16,293 nucleotides of DNA from Bacteroidales bacterium. GTDB taxonomy: Bacteria; Bacteroidota; Bacteroidia; Bacteroidales; WCHB1-69. The first letter of the stretch is position 1. Each line of letters opens with the position of its first letter. The notes under the pieces were generated by a model, which was given only the letters and a program-made list of their open reading frames with translations, was not told the DNA's origin and ran no database searches. Position numbers and translations under genes: made by a program. The stretch covers positions 1 to 16,293 of the forward strand of contig JAAYQB010000070.1 of assembly GCA_012519525.1 (NCBI GenBank). Direction: 5' to 3'. This document shows positions 8,266-15,027 of this stretch, piece by piece.

Positions 8266-8778
8266 TTATCGTACAGCCCATATTTTTTTGGCAACCAAAA
8301 CATATATACCCCAAAACACCATGGAATATAAAACTGTAGATAATAATTCCATACGGAAAAATGGAATAGCTACAGTATAAGTTTGTACTAAACCGGCCCA
8401 CGTGTATCCATACCAGCCATGTAGAAAACATGCAAAATTAGTAAGTACAAAAAACAACAGTGCTGATAATAATGATGTTATCAATACATTAGTGAAACGG
8501 ATTTTGTTAAACAAAAACATTCCCATTCCTACAACCAATGCAAACGATAAGTAAACAGCCCACATAGTATCATGAAAACCAATTATTAAGTCGCTTAGTA
8601 ACATAATAAACATAGGAACTATAAAAGCATACCATTTTTTACCAAGCAAAGCACCGCTAAAAAGAGCAATGGCTATAATGGGTGTAAAATTAGCAGGATG
8701 TGGAAACAAACGGGTAGACATGGCTACTAAAATAAGTGCAAACACTATTAAAATAAGATAATTAGCTAACTTCTTCAT
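8266..8778 (-). CDS. DUF6580-like integral membrane protein, function unknown
   Basis: The 170-residue protein is almost entirely hydrophobic, with about five or six membrane segments (roughly 7-20, 31-46, 50-67, 72-90, 98-118, 143-163). The motif STRLFPHPANFTPIIAIALF near the N-terminus and LLSDLIIGFHDT in the middle resemble the DUF6580 family of small membrane proteins, from memory. Its size and topology recall the substrate-binding S components of ECF vitamin transporters, but that is inference. No ATPase or transmembrane partner gene is adjacent. It is monocistronic, reads toward the M1 peptidase gene and ends at a shared terminator. It has its own -7 promoter match. The first Met is followed by a lysine pair and a hydrophobic helix, so this start is reasonable. 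Confidence 0.75.
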   Translation of the reverse strand: MKKLANYLILIVFALILVAMSTRLFPHPANFTPIIAIALFSGALLGKKWYAFIVPMFIMLLSDLIIGFHDTMWAVYLSFALVVGMGMFLFNKIRFTNVLITSLLSALLFFVLTNFACFLHGWYGYTWAGLVQTYTVAIPFFRMELLSTVLYSMVFWGIYVLVAKKIWAVR

Positions 8779-8819
8779 TTCTGTTCTTTATATTAAATAT
8801 TACCTGATATTAATTTTTG

Positions 8820-8827
8820 CAAAGATA
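8820..8827 (-). promoter_or_regulatory. Predicted -7 promoter element for the DUF6580-like gene (TATCTTTG)
   Basis: Read on the minus strand, TATCTTTG followed by CA is an exact TAnnTTTG match. It lies 41 bp upstream of the minus-strand ATG (8778). Upstream of it are three near-phased A-tracts (plus-strand T-runs at 8845-8850, 8852-8859, 8862-8869), which could act as an UP-like or bending element. Confidence 0.6.
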
Positions 8828-8999
8828 ATAATAAAGCCGTTATCTTTTTTGTTTTTTTTCGTTTTTTTTAAATTTTATTATCAGTCAATGATTTACAACA
8901 CACATACAATCCTATTTTTACAAAAAAAACAGCCACAATATTTATAATTCATTGTCGTTAATTAAAAAATCACATTAAAATTAAAAAATTATATCAAAA

Positions 9000-10616
9000 A
9001 TGAAAAAAATTTTTACATTTCTACTTTTATTCCCATTAATTATTCAAGGATACAGTCAAAACCGGCAACATCTTCGTGTTCTTTTTATTGGAAATAGCTA
9101 TACGGAAGTTAATAATCTACCCGGAATGATTGCTGATATAGCTGCTTCAGTGGGCGATACGCTTACTTATGATAGAAACACACCGGGCGGTTGTACTTTT
9201 AAACAACATACCGGCAATGAGTCTGTAGTGAAAATTGCATTGGGAGGATGGAATTATGTTGTTTTGCAAGAGCAAAGTCAATATCCGGCATTTCCACTCT
9301 GGCAGGTTCAAGCAGAATGTTTTCCTTATGCAAAAGCATTAGTTGATTCTGTAAGAACCAATAATCCAAATGGACAAGCGGTTTTTTACATGACGTGGGG
9401 ACATAGAAATGGGGATCCTTTTAACTGCCCTACCTACCCCCCTATTTGCACTTATGAAGGGATGGACGATTTGCTTTATGAACGATATATGATGATGGCA
9501 AACGATAATAATGCTACTATTTCCCCTGTAGGCAAGATATGGCGCTATATAAGAACTTATTATCCCGTCATATCTTTATACCAAGAAGATGGTTCACATC
9601 CCTCTAAGATGGGGACTTATGCTGCTGCTTGTACGTTTTACACCATATTATTTCAAAGAGATCCTACATTAATAAAAACAAGTTTCGATTTGAATGCAAG
9701 TCAGGCTTTAATTATACGAAATTTAGTAAAAGTCGTTGTGTATGATAGTCTTGAAAAATGGAATGTAGTTATTAATCCAAACAACAAACCTATACTTACC
9801 GATAGCGTTTCAGATATAAGTCAAACGAAGGCAGTTTTATATGGTCATGTAAATACTGAAATTTCTACAATAAAAGAAGTAGGCTTTGAATATAAATTAA
9901 TAAGCGATAGTGTTTTTCAAAGACACACTACGGATTTAACTATCAATTTTATAGATACTATTAGTCAGCTCATTTCAAATCAACAATATGTTTATCGTGC
10001 CTATTGTTTGACGGAGCATGATTCGCTACTTGTAGGTATGGAAAAATATTTCAGCACCCTAGCGATAAGCGTAGTAATTGATAGCATTACAAATATAACA
10101 AAGTCTACATGCGATATGCAAGGAACCTATCAATACGATGGAAATGAAACATTATCGGTGGGTTTTGAGTGGAAAAAAGAAAATGACACCCTACTTTATT
10201 ACAAAGATACTCAAGTGATAGAAACACTCACCTATTCACTGGCTATTGCCGATTTATCGTCATCAACTACTTATGAAGCACGTGCTTATGTTATTTATCA
10301 TAGTGATACCATTTTCAGTGATTCTAAAATGTTTACTACGGTTGCCGATGATTCCAACTCTATTCTCTCTACTTCTCATCATAAAGAAATCCTATTGTAT
10401 CCCAACCCAACAACTAATATCATTAACATAGAATTAGATAAAAAAGAACAAGTGCAGCTCTTACTCTACAATATCAATGGACAATTAATTCAATCTAAAG
10501 TGATTAATGATTTAAAAGCCATTCTGGATATTTCATCGCTTAGCAATGGTTTGTATTATTTAAAACTTATTAGAATAAACAACTATCCTATAAGCTATAA
10601 AATCATAAAATACTAA
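9000..10616 (+). CDS. Secreted SGNH-hydrolase-like protein with two Fn3-like repeats and a T9SS sorting domain
   Basis: The 538-residue protein starts with a signal peptide (MKKIFTFLLLFPLIIQGYS). The N-terminal domain (about 24-225) has the SGNH/GDSL pattern: VLFIGNSYT (27-35) with Ser33 as nucleophile, a VVLQEQSQ stretch (87-94) in place of the usual Asn block, and DGSHPSKMGTYAA (197-209) with Asp197 and His200. This resembles the DUF4886-type group of surface proteins. Two similar Ig/Fn3-like modules follow (about 265-354 and 357-448); both contain a GFE(Y/W)K strand and end in FSTLA or FTTVA. The C-terminus (464-538) is a type A sorting domain (LLYPNPTTN at its start, SNGLYYLKL near the end, then KIIKY). 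A carbohydrate esterase or other hydrolase role at the cell surface is likely; the substrate is unknown. yraN starts 8 bases after the stop. Confidence 0.85.
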   Translation: MKKIFTFLLLFPLIIQGYSQNRQHLRVLFIGNSYTEVNNLPGMIADIAASVGDTLTYDRNTPGGCTFKQHTGNESVVKIALGGWNYVVLQEQSQYPAFPLWQVQAECFPYAKALVDSVRTNNPNGQAVFYMTWGHRNGDPFNCPTYPPICTYEGMDDLLYERYMMMANDNNATISPVGKIWRYIRTYYPVISLYQEDGSHPSKMGTYAAACTFYTILFQRDPTLIKTSFDLNASQALIIRNLVKVVVYDSLEKWNVVINPNNKPILTDSVSDISQTKAVLYGHVNTEISTIKEVGFEYKLISDSVFQRHTTDLTINFIDTISQLISNQQYVYRAYCLTEHDSLLVGMEKYFSTLAISVVIDSITNITKSTCDMQGTYQYDGNETLSVGFEWKKENDTLLYYKDTQVIETLTYSLAIADLSSSTTYEARAYVIYHSDTIFSDSKMFTTVADDSNSILSTSHHKEILLYPNPTTNIINIELDKKEQVQLLLYNINGQLIQSKVINDLKAILDISSLSNGLYYLKLIRINNYPISYKIIKY

Positions 10617-10623
10617 TGTTTAT

Positions 10624-10989
10624 ATGCAAACAACAAAAGAAGTAGGCAATAAGGGTGAAAACCTCGCTAAAGAATATTTAATTAAAAAGGGTTATAATAT
10701 AAGAGATTGTAATTGGCGTTTTGGACATTTTGAAATAGACATTGTCGCTGAAAACAACGATTATATTATATTTTTTGAAATTAAAACACGTTCTTCTACT
10801 ACTACAGTTAAAACACCGGAAGAATTTGTTTCTAAACAGCAGCAACTTAATATTATTCGTGCAGCTAATGCTTATATGGATAAAAAAAAATGCACAAAAG
10901 AAGCTCGTTTTGACATTATTACTATTATTCACACTGCTTATAAAACAGATATTCAACATATTGAATTTGCATTTAGTCCGCGTTGGTAA
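10624..10989 (+). CDS. yraN: YraN/UPF0102 family nuclease-like protein
   Basis: This 121-residue protein belongs to the UPF0102 (YraN) family, which has a Holliday-junction-resolvase-like PD-(D/E)XK fold and no firmly settled role. The N-terminus GNKGENLAKEYLIKKGY (8-24) is diagnostic. The candidate metal-binding residues are in place: Glu37 and Asp39 in FEIDIV, and Glu52 and Lys54 in FFEIKTR. The full family length (about 115-130) is present, ending in IEFAFSPRW. It starts 7 bases after the stop of the surface-protein gene, so it is probably transcribed with it, although the two functions look unrelated. A new promoter follows before sufC. Confidence 0.92.
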   Translation: MQTTKEVGNKGENLAKEYLIKKGYNIRDCNWRFGHFEIDIVAENNDYIIFFEIKTRSSTTTVKTPEEFVSKQQQLNIIRAANAYMDKKKCTKEARFDIITIIHTAYKTDIQHIEFAFSPRW

Positions 10990-11025
10990 AAAACAATCCG
11001 TATCAAATAGTATAAAAAAATCGTG

Positions 11026-11033
11026 TATTTTTG
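11026..11033 (+). promoter_or_regulatory. Predicted -7 promoter element for sufC (TATTTTTG)
   Basis: TATTTTTG followed by CA is an exact TAnnTTTG match, 26 bp before the sufC ATG in a 70-bp gap after yraN. No good -33 TTTG is seen. It suggests that sufC and the following methyltransferase gene form their own transcription unit. Confidence 0.55.
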
Positions 11034-11059
11034 CATTTGGAATTTAGATAAATAAAAAC

Positions 11060-11827
11060 ATGAGCGCATTATTAGAAATCAGAGATTTACACGTTTCAAT
11101 AAATGATAAAGAAATACTAAAAGGAGTAAATTTAACCATTAATAAAGGAGAAATTCATGCTTTAATGGGACCTAATGGAAACGGAAAAAGTACATTGGCA
11201 GCTACAATTGCAGGAAAAGAAGCCTATAAGGTAACGCAAGGCGAAATATATTACAAAGGAAAAAACTTATTCGATTTATCAATTGAGGACAGAGCAAGAG
11301 AAGGTATATTTTTAGGATTTCAGTACCCTATAGAAATACAAGGAGTTAGCATGGTCAATTTTATGCGTTCCGCTATTAACGAAATACGTAAATACCACAA
11401 ACAACCTTTAATGAGCAGTGCGGAATTTTTAGCTTTTATGGAAGAAAAAAAGAAAATCGTAGAAATGACTACTAAACTTTCTAATAGGTCTGTAAATGAA
11501 GGTTTTTCAGGTGGAGAAAAGAAACGTAATGAAATTTTTCAAATGGCGATGTTAGAACCCGAACTGGCTATTTTAGATGAAACAGATTCGGGATTAGACA
11601 TTGACGCTCTACGCATTGTAGCTTCCGGTGTTAACAAATTACACTCTGCCGATAATGCTATATTTTTGATTACCCATTATCAACGTTTACTCGATTATAT
11701 TGTTCCCGATTTTGTTCACATATTATATGAAGGAAAGATTGCAATGACAGGCGATAAATATCTGGCTATTAAATTGGAAGAAAACGGATATGATTGGGTG
11801 AAAAATGAAATAGAACATAAAAATTGA
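11060..11827 (+). CDS. sufC: Fe-S cluster assembly ATPase SufC
   Basis: SufC is the cytosolic ABC-type ATPase that works with SufB and SufD as the scaffold for iron-sulfur cluster assembly. The 255-residue product shows Walker A GPNGNGKST (37-45), the Q-loop region GFQYPIEIQGVS (86-97), which is diagnostic for SufC over transporter ATPases, the signature FSGGEKKR (149-156), Walker B LAILDETDSGLD (169-180) and the switch His206 in ITHYQ. Full length and no missing key residue. It is unusual that neither sufB nor sufD is adjacent: yraN lies upstream and a methyltransferase downstream. The partners must be encoded elsewhere in the genome. The stop TGA overlaps a TTG start of the next gene. Confidence 0.95.
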   Translation: MSALLEIRDLHVSINDKEILKGVNLTINKGEIHALMGPNGNGKSTLAATIAGKEAYKVTQGEIYYKGKNLFDLSIEDRAREGIFLGFQYPIEIQGVSMVNFMRSAINEIRKYHKQPLMSSAEFLAFMEEKKKIVEMTTKLSNRSVNEGFSGGEKKRNEIFQMAMLEPELAILDETDSGLDIDALRIVASGVNKLHSADNAIFLITHYQRLLDYIVPDFVHILYEGKIAMTGDKYLAIKLEENGYDWVKNEIEHKN

Positions 11828-12549
11828 CACCGATACCCACATATGGAAAACTTTACCTATTCCCTACTCTATTAGGAGGAGAAGATATAGAGCGTTGTAT
11901 TCCTCTTTATAATTTAAAAATAATAGAGAATATTCGTTTTTTTGTAGTAGAAGAACTTAGAACCGCCAGACGTTTTTTACGAAAAGCTATTCCTACATTT
12001 CCTATCGACGAATGCGATTTTCAACTTCTCAATGAACATACTAACATTGACACTATCAGCGACTTACTAAACCCTATTTATCAAGGAAAAGATATGGGGT
12101 TATTATCCGAAGCCGGCTTACCTTGCGTTGCTGATCCCGGTAATGAATTGGTAATGATAGCGCAACAAAAAAACATAAAGATTGTTCCTTTGGTAGGACC
12201 TTCTTCTATATTAATGGCATTAATGGCTTCGGGTTTATCAGGGCAAAACTTTGTGTTTCACGGTTATTTGCCTACCGATAAACAAGCCTTGATTTCCAAA
12301 ATTCAATCAATGGAGATTAATTCGCAAAAGCACCGACAAGCCCAACTATGTATAGAAACCCCTTACAGAAACAATCAATTAATAGATGTTATTTTGAAAA
12401 CATGCCAGCCCACAACTTTATTATGTATTGCAGCCAATATCACCCTCTCTACCGAATATATCACTACAAAAACCGTTGCCGAATGGAAATCAAGCCCGCT
12501 TCCTAATTTTCATAAACAACCTGCTATCTTTATTTTACAAAAGAAATAA
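11824..12549 (+). CDS. RsmI-like SAM-dependent methyltransferase (tetrapyrrole-methylase fold), TTG start
   Basis: This 241-residue protein belongs to the tetrapyrrole-methylase superfamily, in the group related to RsmI, which 2'-O-methylates C1402 of 16S rRNA. Motifs are GKLYLFPTLLG (8-18), VVEELRTARRFLRK (41-54), SEAGLPCVADPG (95-106), VGPSSILMALMASGLSGQ (124-141) and ETPYRNN (178-184). It matches a shorter Bacteroidota variant distinct from canonical RsmI (about 280 residues), so the exact substrate is uncertain. The start is assigned to TTG at 11824, because there is no in-frame ATG before residue 91 and the conserved N-terminus begins a few residues in. That TTG overlaps the sufC stop as TTGA, so translation is probably coupled. 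The stop lies only 6 bases from the convergent gene's stop. Confidence 0.85.
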   Translation: MTPIPTYGKLYLFPTLLGGEDIERCIPLYNLKIIENIRFFVVEELRTARRFLRKAIPTFPIDECDFQLLNEHTNIDTISDLLNPIYQGKDMGLLSEAGLPCVADPGNELVMIAQQKNIKIVPLVGPSSILMALMASGLSGQNFVFHGYLPTDKQALISKIQSMEINSQKHRQAQLCIETPYRNNQLIDVILKTCQPTTLLCIAANITLSTEYITTKTVAEWKSSPLPNFHKQPAIFILQKK

Positions 12550-12555
12550 ATTCAA

Positions 12556-14223
12556 TTAGTTATTTATTTTTTTGACTTTTTTCAGAATTAATAAATTCAT
12601 TGCATTATTGTCCATATTGACAATTTTTTTACTCACAAAACGTAACACTTGATCATAATACAGTACTATTACAGGCGCATCTTCCATAATGAGTGCATCC
12701 ATTTTTTTGTATAATTCCATTCGTAGTGAATCATTGGATGTTTGTTGCGATTGCTCGTAGTACTTATCGAATTGTGCGTTTTTATAATGCGTATAATTAG
12801 GTCCTGAAGGACAAAAATTTTTCGAATAAAACAAAGACAAATAATTCTCTGCATCAGGATAATCGGCTATCCAAGAGCCTCTAAAAAAAGGCAATTCCGA
12901 TTTAGCTATCATTTGACGTTGTGTTCCGGCTTGCAATTTTGCAATTTTAATTTTAAATCCTATTTGTTCTAATTCGTAAGCAATGTATTGTATAATATCT
13001 ATGTAACTTTCAGATACGGAAATAGTAATAGGCGGCAATCCTTTCCCGTTTGGATAACCGGCTGCTGCCATTAAGGCTCTTGCTTTTTCAGGATTAAAAT
13101 CGTAACCATAAGTATTATTGGTATCAAAAGGAGGTAAACCATAGGGTATCATGCCGTAAAGTCCCGGCTCACCTATATTGCTTCTAAGAAAACGAAGCAT
13201 TTTTCTTCGATCGAAACCATAATTGAGAGCCTGCCTTATTTCTTTTTTTAAAAGTGGATTATTATCGGCACCTTTTTGTTTCTCATCCATAAGAAATCCT
13301 AAATATTCGGTATTCAAATAAGGCATAGTAAGCATATAGATACGTGAGTTATAGGCTGGATTCAAACGCCCGTCCTTTGTTAACAGTTCATCTTTATACG
13401 ACGCATCCAAACCCGATAAAAAATCCAAATTTCCTTTTACAAATTCCATAAAAGCAGCTTGTTTATCAATGATAAATGATACGGCAACAGCATCTAAATA
13501 AGGTAAACGTTGATTGTTCTCGAATTCAAAATAATCATCGTTTTTTAGCATTACCAATTTCAAGCCTTCTTTCCACATTTTGAATTTAAAAGGTCCTGTT
13601 CCGACCGGATATTTACGAAAATCTTTTCCGAATTTATCAACAACTTCTTTGGGAACCACCGAGCAATACTGCATCGTCAAAAGTTTCAGGAAAGGTGGAA
13701 AACTCTCTTTTAAACGTATTACTAATGTAGTATCGTCTACAGCTAAAAAAGCATAAGTCCCATCTTTACAGGTATCTACCGCATTAAATATCCAAGCACC
13801 GGGAGAAGCAACCGATTTATCAACAATGCGATTAAAACTATAAACAAAGTCGGAAGCTATTACTTTTCTCTTTCCTTGCGGAAAATTAAAAAAATCAGTT
13901 GTGTGAAAATAAACATCATTGCGTAAAAAGAAAGTATAGGTTTTTCCATCTTCCGACACATTCCACGAATATGCTATACATGCCTGTGTTTCCAATTGAT
14001 TATCAAGCTGTACTAACCCATTATACAATTGATTACATACCCAAATATTTGCCTGATCTTTTGCAAATGCAGGGTCAAGTGAAGTAATCCCAGCCGATTC
14101 ATTGTATAAAAAAACAGTTCGTTTTTCTTTGTTTTCCGAACGTGAGCAAGTTAGGAAGAGAAAGAGAACGAACGAAAAAAAGACTAAAATCAATAGTCTC
14201 TTATTACCATATACCTGCTCCAT
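12556..14223 (-). CDS. ABC transporter solute-binding lipoprotein, peptide type (SBP family 5)
   Basis: This is a predicted peptide- or dipeptide-binding component (DppA/OppA-like) of an ABC importer, lipid-anchored in the envelope. The 555-residue length fits family 5. A lipoprotein signal (KRLLILVFFSFVLFLFLTC) places the acylated Cys at residue 26. Family features follow: SLDPAFAKDQ (48-57), QLYNGLVQLD (65-74), AYSWNVSEDGKTYTFFLRND (84-103), and further on VGTGPFKFKMWKEG and IRQALNYGFDR. The start is set at the ATG at 14223 rather than the in-frame ATG at 14262, because it places the charged n-region directly before the hydrophobic core and reduces overlap with kdsC to 20 bp. No permease or ATPase gene is adjacent. 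The ligand could be peptide, nickel or another small molecule. Confidence 0.88.
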   Translation of the reverse strand: MEQVYGNKRLLILVFFSFVLFLFLTCSRSENKEKRTVFLYNESAGITSLDPAFAKDQANIWVCNQLYNGLVQLDNQLETQACIAYSWNVSEDGKTYTFFLRNDVYFHTTDFFNFPQGKRKVIASDFVYSFNRIVDKSVASPGAWIFNAVDTCKDGTYAFLAVDDTTLVIRLKESFPPFLKLLTMQYCSVVPKEVVDKFGKDFRKYPVGTGPFKFKMWKEGLKLVMLKNDDYFEFENNQRLPYLDAVAVSFIIDKQAAFMEFVKGNLDFLSGLDASYKDELLTKDGRLNPAYNSRIYMLTMPYLNTEYLGFLMDEKQKGADNNPLLKKEIRQALNYGFDRRKMLRFLRSNIGEPGLYGMIPYGLPPFDTNNTYGYDFNPEKARALMAAAGYPNGKGLPPITISVSESYIDIIQYIAYELEQIGFKIKIAKLQAGTQRQMIAKSELPFFRGSWIADYPDAENYLSLFYSKNFCPSGPNYTHYKNAQFDKYYEQSQQTSNDSLRMELYKKMDALIMEDAPVIVLYYDQVLRFVSKKIVNMDNNAMNLLILKKVKKINN

Positions 14224-14725
14224 CTTTAAACCATTTTCCTTGTAAACGCATGGTATGTTCAATCACGTCTCTCACACAACCTTCCCCACCTCTATAAGGT
14301 GAGATATAGTCGGAAATTTCTTGTATTTCAATAGCAGCATCGTTTGGACATGCTTTAACTCCGGCTAATTGCATTACTTCATAATCCGGAATGTCATCGC
14401 CCATAAACAATATTTCATGCGATGATAAATTGTTATTTTTAACATAATCATTGTAAACTTCGCACTTATTCGGTATTCTCAGAAAAATATCCATTCCTTC
14501 AAAAATATCATAACGTCTTTTCATTCCTTCAGAATATCCTCCCGATATGATACAAACCTTAAATCCTTGTTTCAATGCGTATTGTATAGCATATCCATCT
14601 TTTACATTGGTGTTTCTGATTTGCTCTCCATCGCTACCTACCCATATCTTTCCATCACTCAACACGCCATCAAAATCAAAAATAAAAGTAGTAATATGTT
14701 TTAGCTTCTCTTTATATGTTATCAT
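14204..14725 (-). CDS. kdsC: 3-deoxy-D-manno-octulosonate 8-phosphate phosphatase KdsC
   Basis: KdsC removes the phosphate from Kdo 8-phosphate to give Kdo for lipopolysaccharide inner core, in the cytosol. The 173-residue HAD-superfamily protein has motif I FDFDGVLSDG (16-25; nucleophile Asp17, acid/base Asp19), motif II IISGG (59-63), motif III around Lys88 and motif IV MGDDIPDYEVM (108-118; Asp110 and Asp111). The C-terminal GGEGCVRDVIE fits the KdsC group. The ATG at 14725 is preferred over the in-frame TTG at 14749, because that TTG is the end of a perfect -7 promoter box. The 3' end overlaps the start of the solute-binding protein gene by 20 bp, so the two form an operon. Confidence 0.93.
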   Translation of the reverse strand: MITYKEKLKHITTFIFDFDGVLSDGKIWVGSDGEQIRNTNVKDGYAIQYALKQGFKVCIISGGYSEGMKRRYDIFEGMDIFLRIPNKCEVYNDYVKNNNLSSHEILFMGDDIPDYEVMQLAGVKACPNDAAIEIQEISDYISPYRGGEGCVRDVIEHTMRLQGKWFKDGAGIW

Positions 14726-14746
14726 TTCATTTATTTTAATTCTTTG

Positions 14747-14754
14747 CAAAAATA
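14747..14754 (-). promoter_or_regulatory. Predicted -7 promoter element for kdsC (TATTTTTG)
   Basis: On the minus strand, TATTTTTG followed by CA is an exact TAnnTTTG match, 21 bp upstream of the kdsC ATG (14725). This mirrors the nusB arrangement, where an in-frame TTG belongs to the promoter and is not a start codon. No clear -33 box is seen. Confidence 0.6.
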
Positions 14755-15017
14755 TAAAATTTCAATCAATTATCATTGTTTTTTGGACAATTCTTTCAAA
14801 ATATTCTATTCTTATAATAGCATTTTTCTTATAAAAACTATTTTTTACTTTTATAGACATTAAAATTTAAGTTTACAAACAGCTAATATACAGATTATTG
14901 CTTATTATTACCATGCAAATAAATGATTTATATTTTTTTTCATTCGTTTAGCGTTTAGATAATAATAATTTTAGTATTTTTGCATGCTAATTTTATTTAT
15001 TATTATTAACTAAATAT
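14755..15017. other. Divergent intergenic region between kdsC and infC
   Basis: This AT-rich stretch separates two divergent promoters, that of kdsC (14747-14754, minus) and that of infC (14975-14982, plus), plus the infC leader. Short open frames here have no family features. No tRNA or thrS gene is found, although thrS often precedes infC in bacteria. Nothing else is supported. Confidence 0.5.
14975..14982 (+). promoter_or_regulatory. Predicted -7 promoter element for infC-rpmI-rplT (TATTTTTG)
   Basis: TATTTTTG followed by CA is an exact TAnnTTTG match about 46 bp upstream of the proposed infC start. TTTA at 14954-14957 is a partial -33 candidate with 17-bp spacing. It is the only good promoter in front of the translation operon. 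Confidence 0.6.
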
Positions 15018-15022
15018 AGGAG
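15018..15022 (+). promoter_or_regulatory. Shine-Dalgarno sequence before infC (AGGAG)
   Basis: AGGAG lies 5 nt before ATT (15028) and 8 nt before ATA (15031), both good spacings. It is too far (56 nt) to serve the GTG at 15079. Because Bacteroidota genes usually lack such sites, its presence here is informative and decides the start region of infC. Confidence 0.65.
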
Positions 15023-15027
15023 ACTTA

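Noticed and set aside
8892..8920. Promoter for the SGNH-like gene (TTTA, 17 bp, TATTTTTA)
   Set aside because: Both boxes lack the G of the consensus; in such AT-rich sequence this match is not convincing, so no promoter was called there.
11060..11827. sufC read as a generic ABC transporter ATPase
   Set aside because: The GFQYPIEIQGVS region and the FSGGEKKRNE signature context are specific to SufC, and no permease is adjacent.
14547..14834. A 95-codon plus-strand open frame opposite kdsC and its promoter
   Set aside because: It is antisense to a confidently identified kdsC, has no family features, and its hydrophobic composition is explained by AT-rich codons read on the other strand.
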